A stretch of 37,805 nucleotides of DNA from Microbispora sp. ZYX-F-249 (GTDB taxonomy: Bacteria > Actinomycetota > Actinomycetes > Streptosporangiales > Streptosporangiaceae), in assembly GCF_039649665.1 (NCBI RefSeq), contig NZ_JBDJAW010000056.1, forward strand, positions 1-37,805, given 5' to 3'. The notes beneath the pieces were generated by a model. It did not search any database. It saw only the letters and a program-made list of their open reading frames with translations, and was not told the origin of the DNA. Below are positions 24,247-32,738 of this stretch, piece by piece. The translations under genes were made by a program, and so were the position numbers. Position 1 is the stretch's first letter. Each line of letters starts with the position of its first letter.

Positions 24247-25818
24247 GTGGCGACGCCCATCATGGGTGCCAGATCCGGTGTCGTCACCGGTGCGCTCGCG
24301 TTCAGCGGCATGGTCGTCTCGATGATGTTCACCCTGGTCGTGCCCATCATCCCCGACCTGCCCCGCCTGCTGTCGGCCCCGGCGGAGGACGCCTCCTGGG
24401 CCGTCACCGCCACGCTGCTGTCCTCGGCCGTGTTCACGCCGGTGAGCGGACGGCTCGGCGACATGTACGGGAAGCGTCGCCTGATGATGGTCAGCCTTGT
24501 GCTGATGGTCGCCGGGTCGCTCGTCTGCGTGGCCGGGAACTCGCTGCTCGTGGTGGTGATCGGGCGGGCGCTGCAGGGCTGTGCCGTCGGCGTCATCCCG
24601 CTGGGCATCAGCATCATGCGCGATCTGCTGCCGCCCGAGCGGCTCGGGTCGGCCATGGCGCTGATGAGCGCCACCCTGGGCGCCGGCGGCGCGATCGGGC
24701 TGCCGCTGGGCGCCCTCGTCGTACAGCTCGTCGACTGGCACATGCTCTTCCTGGCGGCGGCCCTCATGGGAGCGGTGGGCCTGGTTCTCACGCTCGCGGT
24801 GGTGCCCGCCTCCCCGCTGCGTACGGGCGGACGGTTCGACTTCCTCGGCGCCGCGGGGTTGTCTGCGGGTCTGGTGTGCCTGCTGCTGCCGGTGAGCAAG
24901 GGTGGCGGCTGGGGCTGGGACAGCCCTCTCACCCTGGGGCTGTTCGCGGCGTCGGCGGTGATCCTCCTCGTGTGGGGGTTCGTCGAGCTGCGGGTGGCCG
25001 ACCCGCTGGTCGACCTGCGGGCGACCGCCCGGCGTGAAGTGCTGATCACGAACATCGCGTCGATCGCGTTCGGGTTCGCCATGTTCGGGCCCAGCCTGGT
25101 GTTCCCGCAGGTGCTCCAGGCTCCGGGCGTCACGGGGTACGGCATGGGGCTGTCCCTGTTCGAGGCGGGGCTGTGCATGGCCGTCGGCGGCGCGATGATG
25201 ATGGTGCTGTCGCCGGTCTCGGCCCGTGTCACCGGCGCGTACGGGCCCCGGGTGACGCTCATGATCGGCGCCCTGTGCGCGGTCGCCGGCTACACCGTCG
25301 CGCTGTTCCTGATGGACGAGGTCTGGCACATCGTGCTCGCCGCGACCATCGTGTCCTCCGGGGCCGGCCTCGGCTACTCCGCCATGCCCGCCTCGATCAT
25401 AAGCGCGGTGCCCGCGTCCGAGACGGCCGCCGCCAACGGCTTCAACTCGCTCATGCGCTCCATCGGCACGGCCTCGGCCAGCGCGGTGATCAGCGCCGTC
25501 CTGGCCGCCCACCTCGTGCCGGCCGGGGCCTTCTCGCTGCCGTCCCGTGAGGGGCTCCGGCTCGCGCTGACCACCACGACCGTCGCGGCGGCGGCCGCGC
25601 TGGTCATCGCCGCGCTCCTCCCACGGGGACGCGGGCACGCCGGCCCGCCGGAGGGCGGGCGCCGCCGCCTGTTCAGGCGGAGCGGGCGGAATCGGCCTCC
25701 ACGGCGCCCGCGACACGGGAGAGAATGCCGGCCGGCGACGGCGGCCGACGCTTGTCGCAGCGTCCGCTCGGCCTCGACACCGACAGGCCGGCGGGGGCGT
25801 TTCCGTCCGGGTCCCTGA
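24247..25818 (+). CDS. DHA2-like MFS exporter
   Basis: 523 residues from GTG 24247 (AAGGAG 4 bases upstream; ATG 24262 is an alternative). Some 14 hydrophobic segments, motif A (SGRLGDMYGKRRLMM), and GRALQGCAVGVIPLGISIMR place it among the drug:H+ antiporter-2 exporters. ASWAVTATLLSSAVFTPVSG at helix 2 is typical. After LLPRGRGHAGPP, about residue 465, the last 55 residues are Arg/Pro-rich and antisense to an IclR remnant. The natural C-terminus may thus have been extended by loss of a stop. No regulator is directly next to it now; the decayed IclR gene may once have served. Confidence 0.85.
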   Translation: MATPIMGARSGVVTGALAFSGMVVSMMFTLVVPIIPDLPRLLSAPAEDASWAVTATLLSSAVFTPVSGRLGDMYGKRRLMMVSLVLMVAGSLVCVAGNSLLVVVIGRALQGCAVGVIPLGISIMRDLLPPERLGSAMALMSATLGAGGAIGLPLGALVVQLVDWHMLFLAAALMGAVGLVLTLAVVPASPLRTGGRFDFLGAAGLSAGLVCLLLPVSKGGGWGWDSPLTLGLFAASAVILLVWGFVELRVADPLVDLRATARREVLITNIASIAFGFAMFGPSLVFPQVLQAPGVTGYGMGLSLFEAGLCMAVGGAMMMVLSPVSARVTGAYGPRVTLMIGALCAVAGYTVALFLMDEVWHIVLAATIVSSGAGLGYSAMPASIISAVPASETAAANGFNSLMRSIGTASASAVISAVLAAHLVPAGAFSLPSREGLRLALTTTTVAAAAALVIAALLPRGRGHAGPPEGGRRRLFRRSGRNRPPRRPRHGRECRPATAADACRSVRSASTPTGRRGRFRPGP

Positions 25819-25920
25819 CCGGCACGCCGAGCGCCACCGCGCCTCGAGTTCCTCGTCGGTCGGCTCCGCCGGCAGCGGCATGCCCGTCGTGGTGCGGTGG
25901 GCCGCGCACACGGCCGTGCC
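25673..25920 (-). pseudogene. IclR-family regulator, C-terminal remnant
   Basis: Leftward frames give AAHRTTTGMPLPAEPTDEEL in one frame, and VALGVPVRDPDGNAPAGLSV followed by ILSRVAGAVEADSARSA and a stop in the next. The block GVPVRDxDGN..AGLSVS with a final amphipathic helix is the end of the IclR effector domain. The N-terminal winged helix is absent and a frameshift separates the two parts. It overlaps the 3' end of the exporter on the opposite strand. Confidence 0.5.
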
Positions 25921-25951
25921 CGGACGGGGATACGTACGGGCGTACATATCG

Positions 25952-25969
25952 TGTGTACACTCGTACACA
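25952..25969. promoter_or_regulatory. TetR-type operator TGTGTAC-N4-GTACACA over the acetyltransferase start
   Basis: TGTGTAC at 25952-25958 and GTACACA at 25963-25969 form a perfect 7-bp inverted repeat whose last base is the A of the start codon. A second short repeat, GTAC-gggc-GTAC, lies at 25934-25945. TACATA at 25943-25948 could be a -10. The second gene of the operon is a TetR regulator, so autorepression is likely. Confidence 0.6.
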
Positions 25970-26556
25970 TGGCGCCTGACTCGGACGGCCGCTCGATGCG
26001 CGAGCGGATGCTCGCCGGTGACCTGTACATCGCCGACGACCCGGAGCTGGCCGAGCACCAGTCGCGGGCCATGGACCTGATGGAGGCGTTCAACACCACC
26101 CCCGCCCGCGACTCCCGCGAGCGCCGGCGGCTGCTCGCCGAGCTGCTGGGGGAGATCGGTGCGGACACGCACATCCGGCCGCCGCTGCGGGTGGACTACG
26201 GCAGTCACATCCGCATCGGCGCCCGTTCGTTCGTCAACTACGGTCTCGTCGCCCTCGACGTCGCGCCGATCACGATCGGCGACGACGTGCAGATCGGTAC
26301 GAACGTCCAGCTGCTCACCCCGACGCACCCGGTGGACCCGGAGCTCCGCCGCGCGAAGTGGGAGGCCGCCAAGCCGATCACCATCGGCGACAACGTGTGG
26401 CTGGGCAGCGGGGCGATCGTCCTGGCGGGAGTCACCATCTGGGACGGCAGCGTCGTCGGCGCCGGCGCGGTGGTGACCCGGGACCTGCCGGCGAACGTCG
26501 TGGCGGTGGGCAACCCCGCGCGGGTGATCCGGACGATCGGCCCGGGCTCGGCGTGA
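25969..26556 (+). CDS. Maltose O-acetyltransferase-like hexapeptide acetyltransferase
   Basis: 195 residues from ATG 25969. No ribosome site precedes it, so the mRNA may be nearly leaderless; ATG 25996 is an alternative. Residues 10-65 form the Maa-type N-terminal helical domain (MRERMLAGDLYIADDPELAE). A left-handed beta-helix follows (VDYGSHIRIGARSFVNYG, VQIGTNVQLLTPTHPVDPEL with the catalytic His, ITIGDNVWLGSGAIVLAGVT). The family moves acetyl from acetyl-CoA to sugars such as maltose, galactosides or nodulation oligosaccharides. It is the first gene of a three-gene operon and overlaps the TetR start by four bases (GTGA). Confidence 0.9.
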   Translation: MAPDSDGRSMRERMLAGDLYIADDPELAEHQSRAMDLMEAFNTTPARDSRERRRLLAELLGEIGADTHIRPPLRVDYGSHIRIGARSFVNYGLVALDVAPITIGDDVQIGTNVQLLTPTHPVDPELRRAKWEAAKPITIGDNVWLGSGAIVLAGVTIWDGSVVGAGAVVTRDLPANVVAVGNPARVIRTIGPGSA

Positions 26557-27131
26557 GCGGCCCCGCCGCCGATCCCCTCCCGCCGGTCCCACGGCGGCCC
26601 CGCCGGCACGACCCCGGACGGCGGGACCGGCTGATCGACGCGGCGCTGGCCGTCATCGCCGAGCGGGGCGTGGCCGGGACGACGCACCGCGAGATCGCCC
26701 GCGTCGCCGACGTGCCGCTGGGGTCGACGACCTACCACTTCGCGTCGCTGGAGGAGGTGCTCGCCGAGGCGTTCACCCGGCACGCCGAGTCCGTGGCCCG
26801 CGTCTTCGACGAGCGCATGCGAGCCGCCCGCGACCGGGAGGCGGCGGTCGAGGCCGTCATCGCGCTCGTGTCGGACGACCTGCTCGGCGCCCAGCGCGAC
26901 CTCGTCCTCGCCGTGGAGCTGTATCTGGCGGCGGCGCGCAACCCGGCACTGAGGGCCGTCACCCAGGCGTGGATGGCGCGCAGCCGCCAGGCGCTGGAAC
27001 GCCACTTCGACCCCACCACGGCCCGGGAACTGGACGCGCTCATCGAAGGGCTCGTGCTGCACAGCGCGTTGTCGACCGATCCGATGACGCCCGAGCAGAT
27101 CCGCCACGCCATCGACCGTTACCTGCGCTGA
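26553..27131 (+). CDS. TetR-family regulator inside the acetyltransferase-MFS operon
   Basis: 192 residues from GTG 26553, overlapping the previous stop. The HTH reads RDRLIDAALAVIAERGVAGT, then THREIARVADVPLGSTTYHF and SLEEVLAEAF. The C-terminal part (LVLAVELYLAAARNPALRAV, then ALIEGLVLHSALS) is a YcdC/BetI-like ligand domain. Translational coupling to the acetyltransferase and the palindrome over the operon start point to autoregulation of the whole set. Confidence 0.88.
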   Translation: MSGPAADPLPPVPRRPRRHDPGRRDRLIDAALAVIAERGVAGTTHREIARVADVPLGSTTYHFASLEEVLAEAFTRHAESVARVFDERMRAARDREAAVEAVIALVSDDLLGAQRDLVLAVELYLAAARNPALRAVTQAWMARSRQALERHFDPTTARELDALIEGLVLHSALSTDPMTPEQIRHAIDRYLR

Positions 27132-27174
27132 AGCGCGCCGTTCCCTCGACCGCACCCCTGTGATCGGAAAGCCC

Positions 27175-28416
27175 ATGCCCGCCGCCCTCTCCCTGACCGC
27201 ACCCACTCGTCAGGCGCGCCAGGCCCGCGCCGCCGTCGCCGCGCTGTTCCTCACCAATGGCGCCGTGTTCTTCAACGTCGTCCCGCGATATCCGCAGATC
27301 AAGGCGGATCTCGAGGTGAGCAACGCCGTCCTCGGCACCGCGCTGGCCGGCACCTCGATCGGTGCGTTGCTGGCGGGGCTGCTGGCCGGCGCCGCGATCC
27401 GCCGGTTCCGTTCCGCGCGCGTGGCGGCGTTCGGGATCGTCGTGACCACGATCGCGACGCTGGTCATCCCCATCGCGCCGAACTGGATCGCGCTGGGCGG
27501 CGCGCTGTTCGTGGTGGGCGCTCTCGACGCGGTCGTCGACGTCGCGCAGAACGCCCACGGCCTGCGGGTGCAACGCCTGTACGGGCGGTCCATCCTCAAC
27601 TCGCTGCACGGCCTGTGGAGTGTCGGCGCGGTCATCGGCGGTCTGATGGGTTCGGCCGCCGCCGGTCTGCGCATCCCCCTCGCCGTCCACCTGAGCATCT
27701 CCGCGGTGCTGTTCAGCGTCGTCGCCGTCATCGCCCACCGGTTCCTGCTGCCCGGCCCGGAAGACGCCGAGCGGTCCGCCGAAGCACAGGACCTCGCCGC
27801 CGCCGACGGCCACCCGATCGCCCCGGCCGCCCACGCCGACCGGCGCGGAGGCCGGCGCTCGTTCACCGGTTCCGCCGTGCGGATACTCGCCGTGCTCGGC
27901 GTGCTCGCCGCCTGCGGCGCCCTGGCCGAGGACGCGGGCGCGTCCTGGGGCGCCCTCTTCCTCAGCGACCTGCACGCGAACGCCGCCACCGCGGGCCTGG
28001 CCGTCGTCGCCTTCCAGGCCGCCATGACCGCCGGCCGTCTCACCGGCGACCGCGTCGTGAACCGCTTCGGCCAGCGCACCGTGGCCCGTGCGGGAGGCGT
28101 GCTGGCCGCCGCCGGCATGGGCGCCGCCCTCGCCGTGCCGTCGGTCGCGACCGCGCTGGCCGGTTTCGCCCTGGCCGGGCTCGGCTTCGCCACCCTCGTG
28201 CCCGCCGCCATGCACGCGGCCGACGCGCTGCCCGGGCTCCCCGCCGGCACCGGCCTGACCGTCGTCAGCTGGCTGCTGCGCGGGGGATTCCTGCTGTCGC
28301 CGCCCCTCGTCGGGTTCGTCGCCGACCTGATCAGCCTGCGTGCCGGGCTGCTGTCCGTCGTCCTGGCCGGTGCCGTCACCGTCGTCCTCGCCCGCGTTCT
28401 CGTGAACCGTACGTAG
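27175..28416 (+). CDS. MFS transporter (YbjJ-like, 12 helices)
   Basis: 413 residues from ATG 27175 (GGAAAG upstream); a GTG at 27160 without a ribosome site is less likely. Twelve hydrophobic segments in two halves with an acidic/His-rich central loop (ERSAEAQDLAAADGHPIAPA). RYPQIKADLEVSNAVLGTAL in helix 1-2 and ALDAVVDVAQNAHGLRVQRL are typical of the YbjJ-type branch. Substrates of that branch are unknown. Third gene of the acetyltransferase-TetR-MFS operon, followed by a strong hairpin. Confidence 0.85.
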   Translation: MPAALSLTAPTRQARQARAAVAALFLTNGAVFFNVVPRYPQIKADLEVSNAVLGTALAGTSIGALLAGLLAGAAIRRFRSARVAAFGIVVTTIATLVIPIAPNWIALGGALFVVGALDAVVDVAQNAHGLRVQRLYGRSILNSLHGLWSVGAVIGGLMGSAAAGLRIPLAVHLSISAVLFSVVAVIAHRFLLPGPEDAERSAEAQDLAAADGHPIAPAAHADRRGGRRSFTGSAVRILAVLGVLAACGALAEDAGASWGALFLSDLHANAATAGLAVVAFQAAMTAGRLTGDRVVNRFGQRTVARAGGVLAAAGMGAALAVPSVATALAGFALAGLGFATLVPAAMHAADALPGLPAGTGLTVVSWLLRGGFLLSPPLVGFVADLISLRAGLLSVVLAGAVTVVLARVLVNRT

Positions 28417-28427
28417 CCGGTGCCCGT

Positions 28428-28471
28428 CGGCGGGCGTCGATCGGCAGGCAGCGCCGATCGAGCGCCCGCCG
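28428..28471 (+). terminator. Strong hairpin terminator after the MFS gene
   Basis: CGGCGGGCGTCGATCGGC at 28428-28445 pairs with GCCGATCGAGCGCCCGCCG at 28453-28471 with a single bulged base. The 18-bp stem begins 12 bases after the stop. It isolates the operon from the next promoter. Confidence 0.75.
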
Positions 28472-28484
28472 CCCGGGTGGGGTC

Positions 28485-28514
28485 TTGACATGGGGCTGGG
28501 GAAGCCCCTAAATC
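28485..28514 (+). promoter_or_regulatory. Promoter of the CBM13-glycosidase gene
   Basis: TTGACA at 28485-28490 and TAAATC at 28509-28514 lie 18 bases apart. The expected start site falls at or just before the GTTACCGGTAAC operator. The leader to the ATG at 28702 would be about 180 bases. Confidence 0.55.
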
Positions 28515-28519
28515 CTGAT

Positions 28520-28531
28520 GTTACCGGTAAC
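28520..28531. promoter_or_regulatory. LacI operator, perfect palindrome GTTACCGGTAAC
   Basis: A perfect 12-bp palindrome with a central CG, set within ATG...GCAT flanks, located at the putative transcription start of the secreted glycosidase. Near-identical sites lie at 33777-33788 (before lacI) and 37058-37069 (transporter promoter), which is strong internal evidence for a shared LacI repressor. Confidence 0.75.
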
Positions 28532-28701
28532 GCATTTTCAACTTCCCGGAAACAAGCAAGGCGCCGGCCACTCCGGCAGAACCGCGAGCGCGTGGCGGCC
28601 GGCCTTCATCCGTCCACCCATCGGCACCGGCTCCGGCCGGCCCCGTACCCCGTGCGGGACCCCGCCCGCTCTCGCCCGTCTCCCACCCCCAGGAGAAGAA
28701 C

Positions 28702-30417
28702 ATGCGCGATACATCCCCTCCGTCATCCGGCCGGCCGCGCCGTGGACGGCCGTCGCCGGCGGCAGCCGCGTGCGTCGTGGCGGCCCTGGCGACCATGCTG
28801 GCGAGCGCGCTGACGTGGGCGGCCCCCGCGTCGGCGGCGGTGGCCCCGCTGGTCGGCGCCGCGGCGGGACGCTGCCTGGACGTGAAGGGCAACGTCGACA
28901 CACTGGGCACCCCGCTGGACATCTGGGACTGCAACGGTCAGGCCAACCAGGGGTTCGAGTTCACCTCGGCGGGTGAGCTGCGGACGATGAACGGCACGCG
29001 CTGCGTGGACGCCTACAACAACCAGACCTCGCCGGGCACACAGGTGATCATCTGGTCGTGCAACGGGCAGGCGAACCAGAAATGGCGGCAGAACGCCGAC
29101 GGCTCCATCACCGGGACGCAGTCGGGCCTGTGCCTGGACGTCGACCACGCCGGCACGGCCAACGGCACCGCGGTCATCCTGTGGACCTGCAACGGCCAGA
29201 GCAACCAGAAGTGGGGCGGCGGCACCGGAACCGGCGGCGGCACGCTCGTCGTCGACGCGGCCACCGTCGTGCGGCCGGTCACGCGGGTCGGCTCGGGCAC
29301 CCTCTACGGACTGTCCGACGCGAACACCCCGCCGGTGTCGGTCATGCAGCCGCTGAAGCTCAAGCAGCTGCGTCAGCCCCCGCCGCTGCACGAGCACCGG
29401 CCCAACGGCGTTCCGGCGCCGATCGGCGACACGCTGAACGTCTGGAGGAACGCGGCGGCCATCGGCGCGGTGATCACCGTCGACATGGCGGACAGTTTCG
29501 ACGGCTTCCCGTACTGGTGGACGAACTGGAACGACTGGTACAGCCGGATCGACAAGATGATCGCCGCGGCCAAGTCGGCGGGCGTCACCAACATCGACGC
29601 GTGGGAGCCGTGGAACGAGCCCGACTGGACCTGGCCCTCGGGCTCGGGCGTCTCCTTCAACGAGGGCTGGGTCCGCACCTACCAGCGCATCCGGCAGAGC
29701 GAGCCGAACGCGGCCATCATGGGGCCGAGCTACTCCTACTGGGACGTCAACCGGATGCGGTCCTTCCTCAGCAACGCCAAGGCCACGAACACGCTGCCCC
29801 AGGTGGTGTCGTGGCACGAGCTGAGCGGCTGGCGGCAGGTCACGGGCAACGTCCAGGCCTACCGGAACCTGGAGCGTGAGCTCGGCATCTCCCCGCGGCC
29901 CATCTCGATCAACGAGTACGCGGCGACCGGCGAGATCGACGTCCCCAGCAGCGCGAACCACTACGTGGCGCAGTTCGAGCGCGCGGGCGTGCGCGACGCG
30001 CAGCGGGCGTTCTGGTACGAGGCGGGCACCCTCAACGGCCTGCTGTACAACGGCCGGCCGACCGCGTCGTACTGGATGTACAAGTGGTACGCGGACCAGA
30101 CCGGCAACATCGTCAAGGTGACCCCGACCACGGACAACGACGGCGTGGCCGCCTACGACGCGGGCAGCAGGACCTTCAGCGTCGTCTTCGGCGGCCAGTC
30201 GGGGAACGGCTCGATCCGGGTGGACGGCATCGGCGCGCTCGGCTCCTCGGTCACCGCCACTCTCGAGTCCGTGCCAGGGTCGGGGCGTACGACGAACGTC
30301 TCCGGGCCGACCCAGGTGTGGTCGAACGCCTACACCGTCACCAACGGCAGCGTCACGATCCCCATCGCGAACCAGAACGCCGGCGGCGCCTACCGCCTCG
30401 TCCTCACCCCTCGCTGA
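28702..30417 (+). CDS. Secreted CBM13 (ricin-B) plus clan GH-A glycoside hydrolase
   Basis: 571 residues from ATG 28702, AGGAG 6 bases upstream. Signal peptide ends ASAAV. A ricin-type beta-trefoil (CBM13) spans about 48-170 with three QxW-type repeats (NQGFEF, NQKWRQ, NQKWGG). From about 190 to 470 a TIM-barrel shows the clan GH-A signature: acid/base Glu in DAWEPWNEPDW and nucleophile Glu in RPISINEYAA, with HE in VVSWHELSGW. A C-terminal beta domain completes it (about 475-571). The layout resembles GH39-like enzymes, but I cannot fix the family. An operator shared with the neighbouring alpha-galactosidase/ABC operon suggests it releases the sugar that this operon imports. Confidence 0.75.
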   Translation: MRDTSPPSSGRPRRGRPSPAAAACVVAALATMLASALTWAAPASAAVAPLVGAAAGRCLDVKGNVDTLGTPLDIWDCNGQANQGFEFTSAGELRTMNGTRCVDAYNNQTSPGTQVIIWSCNGQANQKWRQNADGSITGTQSGLCLDVDHAGTANGTAVILWTCNGQSNQKWGGGTGTGGGTLVVDAATVVRPVTRVGSGTLYGLSDANTPPVSVMQPLKLKQLRQPPPLHEHRPNGVPAPIGDTLNVWRNAAAIGAVITVDMADSFDGFPYWWTNWNDWYSRIDKMIAAAKSAGVTNIDAWEPWNEPDWTWPSGSGVSFNEGWVRTYQRIRQSEPNAAIMGPSYSYWDVNRMRSFLSNAKATNTLPQVVSWHELSGWRQVTGNVQAYRNLERELGISPRPISINEYAATGEIDVPSSANHYVAQFERAGVRDAQRAFWYEAGTLNGLLYNGRPTASYWMYKWYADQTGNIVKVTPTTDNDGVAAYDAGSRTFSVVFGGQSGNGSIRVDGIGALGSSVTATLESVPGSGRTTNVSGPTQVWSNAYTVTNGSVTIPIANQNAGGAYRLVLTPR

Positions 30418-30425
30418 GCCGCGAG

Positions 30426-30456
30426 CCGGTGGCCGGGACGCCGCCCCGGCCACCGG
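30426..30456 (+). terminator. Hairpin terminator after the CBM13-glycosidase
   Basis: CCGGTGGCCGGG at 30426-30437 pairs perfectly with CCCGGCCACCGG at 30445-30456, nine bases after the rightward stop. It is the first of two adjacent hairpins between convergent genes. Confidence 0.7.
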
Positions 30457-30465
30457 GATGTGAAA

Positions 30466-30498
30466 GGCCGCCGGCACCCCTCGCCGGTGCCGGCGGCC
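30466..30498 (-). terminator. Hairpin terminator after the GH36 gene
   Basis: GGCCGCCGGCACC at 30466-30478 pairs perfectly with GGTGCCGGCGGCC at 30486-30498. Read leftward it is followed by TTTCAC, so it probably terminates the galactosidase transcript arriving from the right. Confidence 0.7.
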
Positions 30499-30514
30499 CT
30501 GGTCTTCGTCCTCC

Positions 30515-32590
30515 CTACTCGCGGATCAGGTGGACCAGGGCGCTGGCGTAGTCGCCGGGCGCCAGGTCGGGGAACACGCCGTGGGCGAGCAGGACGGCGC
30601 CGTGGTGGATCCGGCCGGTGGACCGGTCGCGGTAACGGGCGCCGGGATCGAGATCGCGCAGCCGCACGCCCGGCTCGGGATGGCCGAAGCGGCGGGAGCG
30701 CCGGTGGACGAGCACGGCCGTCTCACTCCCGTCGAGGGCGAGGTACTGCACGGCCGACAGTTCGCGGTCCGGAGGCAGCAGACGGTACTGCCGGCCGTGC
30801 TGGACGAGCGGGCGGATCCGCTTGTAGTCGGCGACCAGCTCCGCGGCCCGTTCGAGCTCCGCGTCGCTCCACTCCGTGAGGGCGCCGCCGATGCCCAGCA
30901 CGCCGGCCATCGCGACGTGGAAGCGGAAGTCCAGCGGCGTCTCCCGGCCGGTGTAGGGGTTGGGACTGTCGGTGACCCAGGCGCCCATCACCCGGGCGGG
31001 GTAGAGCTGGGTGAAGCCGTGCTGGATCTCCAGCCGGTCGAGGGCGTCGGTGTCGTCGGAGGCCCACACCTGGTCGGTACGCCGGAGGATGCCGAGGTCG
31101 ACCCGGCCGCCGCCGCTGCTGCAGGACTCGACCCGCACGTGCGGGTGGGCGGCGCGCAGCCGGTCGAGCACGGCGTACAGGGCGTGGACGTGGCCGGTCC
31201 ACAGCCGCTCGTCCGGTCCCGCCTCGGTGAAGGGGCGGTTCATGTCCCACTTCAGGAAGTCGACGGCGTTCTTGGCGAGCAGCTCGTCCAGGGTCCTGAA
31301 CAGCCAGTCGGCCACCTCCGGCCTGCTCAGGTCGAGCACGAGCTGGTTGCGGTGCTCGGTGCGCCGCCGGTGCGGCCGGTGGATGACCCAGTCGGGATGG
31401 GCGCGGTACAGGTCGCTGTCCGGGTTGACCATCTCCGGCTCCACCCACAGGCCGAACAGCATGCCCAGCTCGTGCACCCGGTCGATAAGCGGCCCGAGCC
31501 CGTCGGGAAAACGGCGCGGGTTGGGGTGCCAGTCGCCGAGCCCCGCCGCGTCGTGCGTGCGGGCGCCGAACCAGCCGTCGTCCACCACGAACAGCTCGAC
31601 GCCGATCCGCGCGGCCTTCTCCGCCAGCTTGATCTGGCCGTCGAGCGAGACGTCGAAGCCGGTGGCCTCCCAGGAGTTGTACAGCACGGGCCGCGTCTCG
31701 CCGGGGTGCGGCAGCACGTGCCGCAGCTGGTGGTCGTGCCAGGCGCGGCTCGCGGCGCCGAAGCCGCCGTCGGTGTACAGGCCCGCGCACACCGGGGTGA
31801 CCAGTTCCTCGCCGACGCCCAGCTCCCGCGTCACCGAGTCGTGCCCGGCGCCGGCCGAGAGCGTCACCCGCTCGGTCGGCAGCCGCTGCGCGGTGAGCCG
31901 CCAGCTTCCGCTCCAGGCCAGCGCGCAGGAGTAGACCTCGCCGTGCTCCTCGCCCGCCGTCCCGTCGTCGATCATCGCCCAGGGGTTGGCCTGGTGGCTC
32001 GTCACGCCCCGCCGGCTCGTCGTCACGGTCTCGCCGTACGGCAGCATGGTGCGGTGCAGCCGGGTCTCGGCGCCCCACTGGCCGCGCACGGAGCTGAGCC
32101 GGTAGCCGTCCATGCGGGGGAGCACCCAGGTCGCGGAGTCGGCCCGTACGACGGTGACGGGTTCGCCCTCGTTGCGCAGCACCAGGTGCCGCTCGATGAC
32201 GTCGCTGTCCTCGTGCACGCCGTAGTGGCACTCGACGGTGAGCGGATAGTGGCGGTCGGCGAACGTCAGCACCAGCTCCCGATCGGTACGGCGCTGGCCG
32301 GTGGGGACGAGCTCCAGATCCCGGGTGCCGTCGGCGAAGCGCACCTGCACGGCCGCGTGCCCGTAGAACAGGCCGCCGGTCGCGGTCAGGTCCAGCGTGC
32401 CCTCGGCGGCGTCCTCCACGGGGCGGAACGGCGGCCGCGGCAGCAGCGGCAGCGAGGCGGCCTGCGCGACGGTGAGCCGGGGTCCCCAGTGCAGCACACG
32501 CAGCCGGTCATGGTCGTCGAGATGCAGGACGTAGGAGGAGGACGGCCCGGACAGCACCCACAGGCGGCGTTCGGAGTCGTGGACGATCAT
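30515..32590 (-). CDS. Cytoplasmic GH36 alpha-galactosidase
   Basis: 691 residues from ATG 32590, where GGAAGG sits 5 bases upstream; the frame is open further but without a ribosome site. An N-terminal beta-supersandwich (about 1-320) is followed by a TIM-barrel. VLYNSWEATGFDV, ELFVVDDGWFGAR, LFGLWVEPEMVNPDSDLY, then VDFLKWDMNRPF with the nucleophile Asp near 447, VESCSSGGGRVDLGIL and WASDDTDALDRL with the acid/base Asp near 511, are diagnostic of GH36. There is no signal peptide, so it acts on imported alpha-galactosides. It is the last gene of the leftward ABC-LacI operon, 148 bases after lacI. Confidence 0.93.
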   Translation of the reverse strand: MIVHDSERRLWVLSGPSSSYVLHLDDHDRLRVLHWGPRLTVAQAASLPLLPRPPFRPVEDAAEGTLDLTATGGLFYGHAAVQVRFADGTRDLELVPTGQRRTDRELVLTFADRHYPLTVECHYGVHEDSDVIERHLVLRNEGEPVTVVRADSATWVLPRMDGYRLSSVRGQWGAETRLHRTMLPYGETVTTSRRGVTSHQANPWAMIDDGTAGEEHGEVYSCALAWSGSWRLTAQRLPTERVTLSAGAGHDSVTRELGVGEELVTPVCAGLYTDGGFGAASRAWHDHQLRHVLPHPGETRPVLYNSWEATGFDVSLDGQIKLAEKAARIGVELFVVDDGWFGARTHDAAGLGDWHPNPRRFPDGLGPLIDRVHELGMLFGLWVEPEMVNPDSDLYRAHPDWVIHRPHRRRTEHRNQLVLDLSRPEVADWLFRTLDELLAKNAVDFLKWDMNRPFTEAGPDERLWTGHVHALYAVLDRLRAAHPHVRVESCSSGGGRVDLGILRRTDQVWASDDTDALDRLEIQHGFTQLYPARVMGAWVTDSPNPYTGRETPLDFRFHVAMAGVLGIGGALTEWSDAELERAAELVADYKRIRPLVQHGRQYRLLPPDRELSAVQYLALDGSETAVLVHRRSRRFGHPEPGVRLRDLDPGARYRDRSTGRIHHGAVLLAHGVFPDLAPGDYASALVHLIRE

Positions 32591-32646
32591 GTTGGCCTTC
32601 CGATGCGAAGAGGGCTTGGGCGGGGGGAGACGAGGACACGCCGAAC

Positions 32647-32675
32647 GCCCGCCGCCTTGCGGGGGGCGGCGGGGC
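32647..32675 (-). terminator. Hairpin between lacI and the alpha-galactosidase
   Basis: GCCCGCCGCC at 32647-32656 pairs with GGCGGCGGGGC at 32665-32675 with one bulge. It lies in the 148-base gap and may attenuate rather than end the transcript, giving less galactosidase than transporter mRNA. Confidence 0.4.
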
Positions 32676-32738
32676 TCGGGAAGGAGGGCGCCGTCCGGTG
32701 GCGAGGGGCGCGAACCCCGATCCGGAACGACGCGGAGG

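Noticed and set aside
24211..26592. 793-residue open frame on the minus strand across the MFS and acetyltransferase genes
   Set aside because: The translation is Gly/Arg/His-rich without secondary structure or motifs, a typical antisense shadow of GC-rich genes.
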